DNA from: Streptomyces roseoverticillatus
GTDB taxonomy: Bacteria > Actinomycetota > Actinomycetes > Streptomycetales > Streptomycetaceae
Assembly: GCF_000719265.1 (NCBI RefSeq)
Contig: NZ_JOFL01000007.1
Location: 186,001-250,000, forward strand
Length of the DNA stretch: 64,000 nucleotides
Direction: 5' to 3'
Part shown: positions 1 through 9,090 of the stretch, piece by piece
Numbering within the stretch: the first letter of the stretch is position 1
How the letters are laid out: every line of letters starts with the position of its first letter
Translations under genes and position numbers: made by a program
Notes under the pieces: model-generated
What the model saw: the letters and a program-made list of their open reading frames with translations, nothing else
Database searches by the model: none
What the model was told of the DNA's origin: nothing

Positions 1-3000
1 AGCCAGTGGTCCTGGGCTTCCTCATAGCGCCTCAGCGAGCAGGACTCTGGGCGCGCATAGCCAGTCCGTGGTACGGCGTCTCCGGGCAGCTCGGCGAGAT
101 CGAAGCTCGTCCAGTCATGCGTTCCCCGGCACTGCATGTTCGGCTGCTTGCTGAACGGCGTGGCAATACCGATGTGCGGCCCCTGAAGCACAAGTTCGGA
201 GAGCGAGCCAGGCTGACATGTGTTCCATCTGATGAAGCCATCGTCCTTCCCCGTCTTCTCATGAAAGCCTTGACTGATCCTCGGCTCATACATCCCCAAC
301 CGAGCCTTGACCTCTGACAGCGCCGCGATGGCCCCCTGTTCTGCAGTGGTCAACGGCTGCAACAGCATCACCTGCCTGGGAGGGATGCCTGTGTCCCCTT
401 CCAGCCGCTGCCATTCCGTGAGCATCGCTTCATCGACTGTCATCACGCGTGACCTGTGCGGACGAAGGTCCCATGCGCCACAATGCTTCATGCCGGGAAT
501 TTCACCTTGCCCGTCATGGTTCAGCGATGGCAGTAGAGGTTCCACACCGTACAAACCGCTCAGACTGACGAAGCGGATAGCGCTTTGTGGGGAACCATAG
601 ATGTGTACACCAAACTCGGCGGTTCTGCTTGCCTCGAATGCCCAGTTGCCTACGTTCACGAACCCAGCGCGCAGCCGGAGTCGCGGATAGGCCGCTCCGC
701 GAATCCTGCCATCCTTGGTACCTCCCAGATGGGTGTCAGGGTGCACAAGCCCCGCCATGCCTTTTATGCCGAGATTCCCCCAAGCCCGGCACATGAACGC
801 CCGATACAGGTCCGGCTGCGTCCCCGTCAGCACCGGATACGTCACCGGCGACCCGAGCCATTGCCCCATCGCCGCGTTGGAAGCCAGCTCCCCAAGGAAA
901 TACGGAGTAGCCCCCTCCTCCCCCAGCGCCTCACTCTTCCGTTCCCGCCACACCGTCACACTCGGCTTCTCGGCAAGTTTGAACCACGGCTCCAGCTCCG
1001 CAAGAACCGTGTCCTCCTCCCACCTCGGCCGCACCCAAGGCGGATTCCCCACCTGTAGATCGAACCCACCCCCCGGCCCCCGGAACACATGCGCGAAGTG
1101 CAGCTCCCAGTGGAAGAAGCCGTGCCCGTCCTCCGCCTTTATGTCGCGCTCCGTCGTGCCCGCGATGTCCTCGACCACATTGAGCCAGGGGAAACGGATC
1201 GGCAGGTTGAACGTCCGGTCCATGCCCAGCACGCCGTCGAGGCTGCGCTCGTACGCCTCCAACAGCGGCAGTGCCTCGTCCACCGGGAGGCCGTCCAGGC
1301 CGTCCAGGAAGGAGCCGTCCTCGGCGTCCTTCGTGCCGAGGGTCGCCTCCAGGAAGTCCAGCCAGTCGGCGAAGGTCTTCAGGGGAATGGCCGGACGCCA
1401 CCGGTCCTCGGCGATCTGGGCCTTCCGGCCGCCGGCTCCGCCCCGGGACTTCGTACGCAGGCCCGCTTCGTCGTCGACCGCCGGCCCGCCCAACTCTCCC
1501 TGCTCGCCGTCCGGGTCGTCGAAGAGCCCGGCCGCCTGCCAGATCAAATCACCCGGCGCAGGACCGCTCGGGAGCGCGGGCTCGGCCGACGCCGACGACT
1601 CTGCCGACGCCCTGCCCGCCAACAAGGCCGCCACATCACGGACCACCCCACCCCCCGGCTCGTACTCCGGAGCCGAACCGTCCAGCAGGCCCACCTGGTC
1701 CAGCGGCCAGAACCACAGGGCGCACCACGCGTCCATGACCGTCTTCAGCCGCCAGTACGGCGTGCCGGCCGTCGTCAGGTCGTCCAGGATCTTCTGCTTG
1801 TCGGCGGCCTCCTCCGACGGCGTCAGCCAGTCCGCGCCCCAGACGTCGATCCGGCGGGATACCTTCCGCTCGGACAGCTCCAGGCGCTTGGCGACCAGGC
1901 TCCACAGGAACTCGGCCCGGCGGGCGACACGCTGCAGGCGCACCAGCTCCGTCTTCGACGCGGCCTTGGCCCACCGGTCGTAGCGCTTCTGCCGCTTGTC
2001 CCGCGGCTCGCCCTCCCGCTCCTCGAAGGGCTTGGGGCCCTTGGGAGCCTTCTGCATCCCCCTCCGCCACTGCCCGAGCGCCTTCGCCTGCTCCTCCGCC
2101 AGCTTCTTCGCCTCGGGCTCTCCCGCGACCGCGCCCCAGCCGATGGCCGGGAGGAGGAAGTGGTGGACGGCGCCTTCCGGCAGATCTCCGTCACGGAAAG
2201 GGAGCTCGGTGGGCGGCAGGGGGGACTTCTTCGACAGCCACTGGCCGTCCGGCAGCGCGTCCGCTCCGTACACCTTGCGGCCGGCCCCGATGAGGGAGTT
2301 GCCGCGCCGCAGGTGCAGGCCGAACCAGGGGGCGCGCATGCCGGGGTGCATGGAGTTGAGCCAGAGGGAGACCTCGGCCAGCTCCACGGCGGTGGCGTTC
2401 AGGTCGACTCCGTACGCGTTGTGGAGGGCGACGTACGCCTTGGCTTTCTGGAGTTCGATCTGGCGCTGCTCGGGGTCGACGCGGCGGCCCAGCTCCTCCT
2501 CGCGGCGGCGCAGGTACTCGGCCGCGACCTGGTCGATGGCCTCGTTGAGGAACGCGCCCGAGCCCAGCGCGGGCTCGCAGATCTTCCACTCCAGCAGCTC
2601 ACGGGCCGGCGTGGTCGCGCCGTCCTGGTCGAGGCGGTGCTTGAGGGCCAGCTCGACCGTGACCTCGGTCAGGGACTTCGGGGTGTAGTACGAGGCGGAG
2701 GTCTGGCGGTCGCGGCCCGCCAGGCGGTACACGAACGAGCCCTTGGGGTGCACTACGCGCAGCGGGCGGCCGGTCTCCTCGTGGGGGCGCTCGACGAACA
2801 CCTCGTCCGGGTAGTCCTGCACCCGGGAGGCCGGGATCATCCAGCTGCCGCCGGAGGGGTCGCCGCCCTTGGCGACCTCGTACAGGTCCTCCTCGGCGAT
2901 GAAGCCGGTGTAGGACATCAGGCCCTCGTAGACCGCGCCGAGCTGGTTGATGCCGAGCTGGGCGTACGAGATGAAGCCGCCGCGCTCACGTCCCTTGCCC

Positions 3001-4571
3001 TTGGTGAGCATCAGCCGGCGCAGCACCTTGCGCAGGGTCTCGTTGCGCAGCCGGGTGTCCAGGAACTCGGGCTGTCCGGAGCCCTCCTCGTACGCGGGGT
3101 TCTCGGTCCGGTCGGCCGAGATGAGGCGTACGGCGTCCTTGTGGAACAGCTCCGAGCGCAGCGGCTCGAAGCGCAGGCCGACGTCGGCGCTGCGGGCGGC
3201 GGCCTTGCGGGAGCGGTCGGCCTCGCGGACGCGCTCGGTGTACTCGTCGCGGGTGATGTCCCCGGCGGCGAGGAGTGCGGCGGACTCCCGCTCGGCCTCG
3301 GTGGCGGCGCGGTCGGCGGCCTCGGCGGCCAGGTCCTCGGGCTCGCTGCCGTATGCCCGGTGGCCCTCCTCCACCTGCCGGAAGAGCAGGTCGAGAGATT
3401 CGTACAGGTGGAATCCGCGCCGGGACCGTTCGCCGACCAGGTCGCGTACGACGAGGTCACCGAGGCGCTGGAGGCCGTAGCCGCGCGCGTACTCGGGGTC
3501 GTCGGCGGGGAGGATGCCGAGGGACGGCTGCGCCTCGGCGTACAGCAGGAAGAGGATGCGGTAGAGGTAGCGCAGCGACTCGCGGCTGAGTTCCTTGGCG
3601 AGGCGGCCCGGGTCGTCGAGCTGCTGCGGTGTGACTCCCTGGTCCCGCAGCCGGGCCAGGACCTCGTTGGCGATCCACTCGACGGACAGGCGCAGGCCCT
3701 CGCGAAGCTCGGTGGAGACGCCGACGGCGTGCTTGCCGGACTTGTCGACGAAAGAGGCGAGCGGGGCCGTGCCGCCTTCCTCGGGGACGCGCAGCGAATC
3801 CGCGCCGAACAGCGCGGCGATGGTATCGAGTTCGCCGCCGTTGCGGTCGTCGCGCCGGTTGAGGGCAGCGTCCAGGTCGGCGGCGAGGTAGCGGCCCTCG
3901 TGCCAGGCGAGACGGTCCGCGAGGACGATTACGCCGCCGACTAGCAACAGGACGTAGCGGGGCGGCTCCTCGCACTCGAACAGGAAGTCGGCGAGGGCCT
4001 TGGCATCGGTGAGGCGGGCCGACGCCTCCAGCGTCACCGGGTACAGCAGGCGGCCCGCGCCGTCGGGGTCGAGGGCCGCGTCGGGCTCGGCGGTCCAGCC
4101 GCAGGCGACGGCGATCAGGCCGGGCTCGGCGTGCAGGGCCTGGACCGTGTGGTCGTGCCCGGCCCGGTGGACGGCCACGGCCCGCTCGTGGGCGTCCGCG
4201 TAGCCGAGCGCCCGCAGGGTGGCGAGGTGGAGCTCGGTAAGGCGCTTGGCCCAATCGGCGGGGACCGGCGCGTCCGGTTCGGCGAGCGCTTCCGCGTCGC
4301 GCGCGAGGTCGGCGCGGGACGCGAAGTAGGAGCCGTGCAGGGCACGCAGGCCCTCGCGTGGCGTGCGGACGCGCGGCGGGACGGCGGCGGGGTCCCGTCC
4401 CTCGGCCTCGGCCTCGGCGACCGCGTCGGCGTGGGCCCGCCGCGTCCGCTCCTCGGTGTCGGCCCAGCGAGCGAGGAGGCCGTCCTTGGCCTTGAGGTCC
4501 TTCGGGAGGACCTCGGCGAGGTAGTGGGCCGAGAGGTAGTCGCCGTGGTTGACCAGCGAGTCGTACGTCAC
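1..4571 (-). CDS. Large adenine-specific DNA methyltransferase, DISARM DrmMI/Eco57I-like (partial, 3' end outside window)
   Basis: Probably methylates adenine N6 in DNA as part of a phage-defence module. The frame is open from a GTG at 4571 to the window edge, giving at least 1523 residues. SAM-binding motif I (EPALGSGAFL) lies at about residues 666-675. The catalytic NPPW motif is at residues 1176-1179 (bases 1035-1046), inside VGNPPWVRPRW. Some 500 residues separate the two, far more than in ordinary N6-adenine methylases, so a large domain is inserted between them. The N-terminal 600 residues have no motif I can name. The gene starts one base after the helicase stop, so the two are surely co-transcribed. 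DISARM DrmMI is the best fit I know. A PglX-like (BREX) enzyme or a type IIG enzyme is possible, and the rest of the operon lies left of the window. Confidence 0.8.
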   Translation of the reverse strand, partial: MTYDSLVNHGDYLSAHYLAEVLPKDLKAKDGLLARWADTEERTRRAHADAVAEAEAEGRDPAAVPPRVRTPREGLRALHGSYFASRADLARDAEALAEPDAPVPADWAKRLTELHLATLRALGYADAHERAVAVHRAGHDHTVQALHAEPGLIAVACGWTAEPDAALDPDGAGRLLYPVTLEASARLTDAKALADFLFECEEPPRYVLLLVGGVIVLADRLAWHEGRYLAADLDAALNRRDDRNGGELDTIAALFGADSLRVPEEGGTAPLASFVDKSGKHAVGVSTELREGLRLSVEWIANEVLARLRDQGVTPQQLDDPGRLAKELSRESLRYLYRILFLLYAEAQPSLGILPADDPEYARGYGLQRLGDLVVRDLVGERSRRGFHLYESLDLLFRQVEEGHRAYGSEPEDLAAEAADRAATEAERESAALLAAGDITRDEYTERVREADRSRKAAARSADVGLRFEPLRSELFHKDAVRLISADRTENPAYEEGSGQPEFLDTRLRNETLRKVLRRLMLTKGKGRERGGFISYAQLGINQLGAVYEGLMSYTGFIAEEDLYEVAKGGDPSGGSWMIPASRVQDYPDEVFVERPHEETGRPLRVVHPKGSFVYRLAGRDRQTSASYYTPKSLTEVTVELALKHRLDQDGATTPARELLEWKICEPALGSGAFLNEAIDQVAAEYLRRREEELGRRVDPEQRQIELQKAKAYVALHNAYGVDLNATAVELAEVSLWLNSMHPGMRAPWFGLHLRRGNSLIGAGRKVYGADALPDGQWLSKKSPLPPTELPFRDGDLPEGAVHHFLLPAIGWGAVAGEPEAKKLAEEQAKALGQWRRGMQKAPKGPKPFEEREGEPRDKRQKRYDRWAKAASKTELVRLQRVARRAEFLWSLVAKRLELSERKVSRRIDVWGADWLTPSEEAADKQKILDDLTTAGTPYWRLKTVMDAWCALWFWPLDQVGLLDGSAPEYEPGGGVVRDVAALLAGRASAESSASAEPALPSGPAPGDLIWQAAGLFDDPDGEQGELGGPAVDDEAGLRTKSRGGAGGRKAQIAEDRWRPAIPLKTFADWLDFLEATLGTKDAEDGSFLDGLDGLPVDEALPLLEAYERSLDGVLGMDRTFNLPIRFPWLNVVEDIAGTTERDIKAEDGHGFFHWELHFAHVFRGPGGGFDLQVGNPPWVRPRWEEDTVLAELEPWFKLAEKPSVTVWRERKSEALGEEGATPYFLGELASNAAMGQWLGSPVTYPVLTGTQPDLYRAFMCRAWGNLGIKGMAGLVHPDTHLGGTKDGRIRGAAYPRLRLRAGFVNVGNWAFEASRTAEFGVHIYGSPQSAIRFVSLSGLYGVEPLLPSLNHDGQGEIPGMKHCGAWDLRPHRSRVMTVDEAMLTEWQRLEGDTGIPPRQVMLLQPLTTAEQGAIAALSEVKARLGMYEPRISQGFHEKTGKDDGFIRWNTCQPGSLSELVLQGPHIGIATPFSKQPNMQCRGTHDWTSFDLAELPGDAVPRTGYARPESCSLRRYEEAQDHW

Positions 4572-4572
4572 G

Positions 4573-7536
4573 TCAGTGCTCCGCCGGGTCGTAGGCGTTG
4601 TCGGTGGTGGGGTCAGCGGCGGGCTTGTCCAGGACAGCCAGCACCCGCAGCAGGGGCAGGCCCGTCGTGTTCAATTGGTCGAGGAGATGTGCCTGTTCGT
4701 CGGCGGTCGCCTCGACCTGCTTCTTGCGCCGGTCGCTCGCACCGGACAGGGAGTCCAAGGAATCTGCCCGCCAGTCGGACAGGCGGTCGCGGTACTCGGC
4801 GAGCGGGCCGCTGATCTGCCGCGCCCACTTCTCCTTGTACGTCTCCAGGTGCTCGCGAGCCTTCGCCACGGCAGCCGGGACCAGCGACTGGAGGTGGGTG
4901 AGGTCGCGGGGATCACCGGTGCGGGCGAGATCGGGCCCCACCTTCGCCGCGTGCAGGGCTTCGGTCATCGTCCGGACGGGGACATCGGGGTCGGCGCTGA
5001 CGGCCATCCACCGTACGACCGTGGGACGGCCCAGCGCGTTGGAGTAGATGCCCTGGATGAGGAAGGTCGGGTGGTCCACGTGCGGGGAGGTGATGACCGG
5101 TGCCTCCTGCCGACCGAACTGCACCAGCACCTTGTCGGTGAGCCACTCCACCACCGGGTGGATGTCGCTCAGGAAGGAGACGGTGGGCCAGATGGTGTCC
5201 GTGGCCTCACGGGCGTCGGTCAGCTTGTCCTGGGCGAGGCCGCGGTCGAAGGTCAGGATCATGCGCTCGGCGACGCCCTGTTCCTTCAGGTAGGAGGGCG
5301 GCAGGGCCTTGAGGCGGCGCAGCAGGTCGGGGGCCTTGTCCGGGGAGAGGGAGAGATAAGGGCGCTTGAGGGCGTCCTCGCTGCGGGACAGGCCGATGAG
5401 CTCCTCGGCCTGGTCCTCGTACAGCTCCGCGAGCGCCGTGTCGACGAAGGCCGCCGCGTCGCCGTCGAAGAGCGAGAGGACTTCCGCGCGCTCCGGCGGT
5501 TCCTCCTCGGTGATGGTGTCGACCTGGCCGAAGAGGCCCGCCAGGTCCGCGTCGTCCGCGGCGGGCGCGGACGCGAGGAAGTCCTCGACCGTGCCGCCCT
5601 CCACCAGCTCCCTGATGAGGCGCCGCTCTTCCTCGTCGGCACGGTAGTAGCCGGTCTCCGCCTCCGCGGTGCCGTTCAGCTTGTGGGCCTCCTCCTCCCG
5701 TGCGAGGAGCTTCTCGGCCACGGTCCTGTCGTCCTTGGCGCCGGGCTGGGCGGAGGTGAGGATCAGCGCCCGGAACTGCGGCTCGTGGCGCTGCCCGTAC
5801 CGGTCGATGCGCCCGTTGCGCTGCTCGATGCGGATCAGCGACCAGGGGATGTCGTAGTGGATGAGGTGGTGGCACTGGCGGTGCAGGTTGACGCCTTCGG
5901 AAGCGACGTCACCAGTGAACAGCAGCCGGACCGGGGCCCCGGCAAGGCTGAATTCCTCGCGGATCAGACGCTGTTCCTCCTCGCCGAGCCCGCCGTGCAT
6001 GACCCGTACGGCCTTGATCTCCCCGTCCTTGCCAGGGGTGAAGCCGAGGCGCGCGGGGACCGCCTCCGCCAGCCACTTGAGGGTGGGGACGCGCTCGGAG
6101 AAGACGACGGCACGCATATCACTGCCGGGACCGACGCCGATGTCCTTCAACTGCTCGACGAGGGCGTCCAGCTTGGCGGAATCCCCCGGCGCACTCCCGT
6201 CGCCCATGGAGCCGATGAGGGCACCCAGGCGGTCCAGGGCGGCCTGCTCCTCGCCGATCGCCGGGTCCGGCCGCCTGCCCTCGGCCTCGATGTCCCGTGT
6301 CCTCTTCGCGAGGGCGGCGACCCGACGCTCGACCGTCTCCTTGAGGGCGACGTGGGAGGACAGAAAGGTCTTGAGAACGTTGTAGGCGAACAGCGGATCG
6401 GTGCTCACGGAGGTGCGCTCCTGATCCGCCGTGCCGAACTCGGTGCTGCCGGACGGTGCGGGCAGCCAGTACTCGGCCAGTTCCGCGAAGACGCGCTCCT
6501 CGGCCTCGGTCGCCGGACAGTGCAGCGACAGGGTGGGGCCCCGGTCCGCCCATGCGTCACCGATGCCGTTACGGACCTCGGGACTGATCTTCGTGCGTCG
6601 GATGAAGAGGTGCCCGAGGTCGTCCGCCGGGTCGTAGTGGTCGCGGTCCACGATGGCCGCGGGGTCGAGAAGCGAGACCAGGTCGGCGAAGGACCGTTTG
6701 TCGCCGTTGTGCGGGGTGGCGCTGGCCAGCAGCAGGGCGTCGGTGCGCGGGGAGAGGGTCTCGGCGAGGGCACGGCGCTGGCTGCCCTGGTTGATGAGGT
6801 TGTGGGACTCGTCGATGACGACCGCGTCCCACTGGATGCGTTCCAGGTGGTGCCGGTACTGGCCGATGTTTTTGAGCGTGTCGACGGAGATGATGACGCG
6901 CTTGTAGTGGGTGAAGGGGTTGCGGCCGGCGGGGATCTCGCGCTGGATGCGCTGGATGCCGAGCGAGTCGAGTCGCACCAGCGGGATCGAGAAGCGGGTC
7001 CACAATTCGTGCTGGAACTGCTCCAGGACGCTCTGCGGGGTCACGACGAGAATGCGCTCGCCGCGGCCGCGGCGAATGAGCTCGGCCAGGGTGAGGCCGA
7101 TCTCCAGCGTCTTGCCGAGGCCGACGACGTCGGCGATCAGGATGCGGGGGCGGAGGTTGCGCATCGACAGGGCGAGCTCCGCCGGTCGCTGCTGGTGGGC
7201 GAGCGGGTCGAGGAGGAAACGGTCGACCAGGGCAAGGCGGCGTTCGGACTGGGGCAGGGGCGTCTTGCGCAGGACCGCTTCGAGGAAAAGCCTTGCGCGC
7301 CGGAAGTAGGAGGAGGTGTCGGACACCAGGCGCGTCTTCTCCGGTTCGAGAAGCTCGACGGTGTCGATGCCGGTGAAGAAGACGGCTTCTTCGTCCCGTA
7401 CGAACTCGGAAACGCCGGTGGCTTCGATCCGGTCACCGTCGTGGTCGGTCCGCCTCGCGGTCCTGACCAGCCACTCCTCGTCTCGCACGAGAATCTGGGC
7501 CCCTGGTGGGTACCGGGTCTGCCCCTGCTCTGCCAC
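4573..7536 (-). CDS. SNF2-family DEAD/H helicase, DISARM DrmD-like
   Basis: An ATP-dependent DNA translocase/helicase of 987 residues. Walker A reads VGLGKT near residues 138-143, motif II is DESH at 242-245, the SATPHNG motif follows near 273, and motif VI is QRNGRIDRYGQ at 572-582. The N-terminal 110 residues are a separate small domain, as in DrmD-type proteins. The GTG start at 7536 is preceded by GGAGGA at a good distance. The stop is one base before the methyltransferase start, so the pair is one transcription unit. A perfect inverted repeat at 7582-7608 could be its operator. SNF2 helicase plus giant adenine methylase is the signature pair of class 1 DISARM, but drmA, drmB and drmC are not visible, so the system name is inference. 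No nuclease motif was recognised in this protein. Confidence 0.85.
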   Translation of the reverse strand: MAEQGQTRYPPGAQILVRDEEWLVRTARRTDHDGDRIEATGVSEFVRDEEAVFFTGIDTVELLEPEKTRLVSDTSSYFRRARLFLEAVLRKTPLPQSERRLALVDRFLLDPLAHQQRPAELALSMRNLRPRILIADVVGLGKTLEIGLTLAELIRRGRGERILVVTPQSVLEQFQHELWTRFSIPLVRLDSLGIQRIQREIPAGRNPFTHYKRVIISVDTLKNIGQYRHHLERIQWDAVVIDESHNLINQGSQRRALAETLSPRTDALLLASATPHNGDKRSFADLVSLLDPAAIVDRDHYDPADDLGHLFIRRTKISPEVRNGIGDAWADRGPTLSLHCPATEAEERVFAELAEYWLPAPSGSTEFGTADQERTSVSTDPLFAYNVLKTFLSSHVALKETVERRVAALAKRTRDIEAEGRRPDPAIGEEQAALDRLGALIGSMGDGSAPGDSAKLDALVEQLKDIGVGPGSDMRAVVFSERVPTLKWLAEAVPARLGFTPGKDGEIKAVRVMHGGLGEEEQRLIREEFSLAGAPVRLLFTGDVASEGVNLHRQCHHLIHYDIPWSLIRIEQRNGRIDRYGQRHEPQFRALILTSAQPGAKDDRTVAEKLLAREEEAHKLNGTAEAETGYYRADEEERRLIRELVEGGTVEDFLASAPAADDADLAGLFGQVDTITEEEPPERAEVLSLFDGDAAAFVDTALAELYEDQAEELIGLSRSEDALKRPYLSLSPDKAPDLLRRLKALPPSYLKEQGVAERMILTFDRGLAQDKLTDAREATDTIWPTVSFLSDIHPVVEWLTDKVLVQFGRQEAPVITSPHVDHPTFLIQGIYSNALGRPTVVRWMAVSADPDVPVRTMTEALHAAKVGPDLARTGDPRDLTHLQSLVPAAVAKAREHLETYKEKWARQISGPLAEYRDRLSDWRADSLDSLSGASDRRKKQVEATADEQAHLLDQLNTTGLPLLRVLAVLDKPAADPTTDNAYDPAEH

Positions 7537-7581
7537 CCGTCGTTCCTCCGTCGGTCGTGCCGGGAAATGCGGCGTGCTCCC

Positions 7582-7608
7582 TACGCCCCAAGTGTTTCAT
7601 GGGGCGTA
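7582..7608 (-). promoter_or_regulatory. Perfect 9-9-9 inverted repeat, candidate operator of the helicase/methylase operon
   Basis: TACGCCCCA and TGGGGCGTA are perfect inverted 9-mers separated by nine bases. The element ends 46 bases upstream of the helicase start, where a promoter or operator would sit. It has no U-run, so it does not look like a terminator, although the kinase gene ends further upstream. The gap it lies in (7537-7763) otherwise holds only a short tandem repeat. Confidence 0.45.
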
Positions 7609-7722
7609 TGAGGGTCGTGACCGAATGCCGGTCGCCAAGGGCGGGACCCGGGCGCACGACGGCCCATGGTGACCCCGGCCCCTGGCGGCGCGTTTTTCGG
7701 CTGAGGCGCGCGGCTCGTCGGA

Positions 7723-7766
7723 GAGGTGAGTGATCGGCTCCTCAGAGGTGAGTAGTCGGCTCCTCA
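7723..7766. repeat. Two tandem copies of a 22-bp unit at the 3' end of the kinase gene
   Basis: The unit GAGGTGAGTxxTCGGCTCCTCA occurs at 7723-7744 and 7745-7766 with two differing bases. The second copy contains the stop codon of the kinase gene, so the end of the gene was locally duplicated. Much the same has happened at the kdpE end. Confidence 0.6.
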
Positions 7767-8921
7767 GAAGCGCGCGTCGCGCGCGTACTCACCCCTCAGG
7801 GCCTCGGCGATCCGCAGCGGCGCGGAGAGCTGGACGCCCGACCGCGCCGGGCCGCTCTCCTCGGGCTCCTTCGGGCCGGCCGGGGCGGGCTCGCCCCCCA
7901 CCCGGGAGTTCCCCCGTTCCTCCGGCGCCTCCTCAGCTCGTGGCGTCTCCTCCTCCCGCGCGGCCACGTCCACGACGGTCGGCGTGTAACCGGTCCAGCC
8001 CTCGGAAAACCCTCCAGTCTCGGGCGATACGGGCAGCTCGGGCAGGGCGGCCACAGGGGTCAGGTCCGTGAGCCGGCGCTTGGCCTGGGCTGCGGTCAGC
8101 CCCTGGCCCGCCATGACCTGGACGAGCTCCGCGGTGACCTGCGCCAGTGCCGGCCGGGCGGCGGGGTCGAGGGCGAGCATCGCGGAGATCAGCGGTTCCA
8201 GCTGAGGCGGCAGCCCGCTCAGGTCCGGTGGCGTACCCGGGTCCTCGATCTTGAGTGCGACGGCCTGCCAACTGGGGCCGGTGTAGGGGTAGTGGCCGGT
8301 AGCCGCGTGGAGCAGGACCGCGCCCAGCGCGTAGACGTCCGCGGGCCGGTCGAGCTGGTGCTCGCCCCGGGCCTGCTCCGGAGGCATGCACAGGACGGAG
8401 CCGACGACCACGCCGGTGGCGGTCAGGATCGAGCGCCGCTCGGCAAGCACGGCAAGACCGAAGTCGATCACCTTGGGCCCGTGCGGAGCCAGCAGGATGT
8501 TCTGCGGCTTGAGGTCGCGGTGCAGCAGCCCCGCCTCGTGCACGATGCCGAGCCCTTCGGCCAGCAGGGCTCCGAGGCTGGCCGTCTCCACGAGCGGGAG
8601 CGGCCCGTGCTCGGTGACGAAGGCCAGCAGGTCGGGCCCGGCGACGAACTCGACGGCCAGCCAGGGCCGGTCCGCCTGGGCGTCCGCGGCGACGAAGGAC
8701 GCGATGAACGGCCCGTACACCGTCTTGAGGCTGTCCACTTCGAGCAGGAACCGCGCCCTGCTGTCCTCGTCCAGTACCGACGGCTTGATCACCTTCACGG
8801 CGACCTGCTGGCCCGCCGGGGACTCCCCGAGGTAGACCTGCCCCATGCCTCCGGCACCGAGCCGGCACACCAGGGTGTATCCGCCGATGGTCAGCGGGTC
8901 GTCGTCCCTCAATGGCTCCAC
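7764..8921 (-). CDS. Serine/threonine protein kinase (Hanks type), cytosolic
   Basis: Phosphorylates proteins on Ser/Thr. The 385-residue protein has a complete kinase domain at about residues 13-260: glycine loop LGAGGMGQVY (21-30), Lys43 in VAVK, catalytic HRDLKPQN (134-141), DFG at 153-155 and PPE in place of APE near 180-182. The C-terminal third is acidic and proline/glutamate-rich with no PASTA repeats and no membrane segment, so it is a soluble kinase. The GTG start follows the usual Streptomyces pattern. It is transcribed toward the helicase, 227 bases away. Its place among defence genes suggests, but does not show, a role in abortive infection or in regulating the island. An ordinary regulatory kinase is equally possible. 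Confidence 0.9.
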   Translation of the reverse strand: MEPLRDDDPLTIGGYTLVCRLGAGGMGQVYLGESPAGQQVAVKVIKPSVLDEDSRARFLLEVDSLKTVYGPFIASFVAADAQADRPWLAVEFVAGPDLLAFVTEHGPLPLVETASLGALLAEGLGIVHEAGLLHRDLKPQNILLAPHGPKVIDFGLAVLAERRSILTATGVVVGSVLCMPPEQARGEHQLDRPADVYALGAVLLHAATGHYPYTGPSWQAVALKIEDPGTPPDLSGLPPQLEPLISAMLALDPAARPALAQVTAELVQVMAGQGLTAAQAKRRLTDLTPVAALPELPVSPETGGFSEGWTGYTPTVVDVAAREEETPRAEEAPEERGNSRVGGEPAPAGPKEPEESGPARSGVQLSAPLRIAEALRGEYARDARF

Positions 8922-9090
8922 GGGCTGCGGGCCTTCCGTGTGGTGGTGGCTTCCTGTCTCCTCGACGCGGAGGTGGGCCGCGTGCGCCCCGGCAGTGTAT
9001 TCGAGGGGAAGGACGTCACTGGGGGTGCACTCCGGTGAGGCTCAGGGGGTTTGTGAAGCCTCCGGCCCGAGGGCGTGGCCGCCCTCCCGG

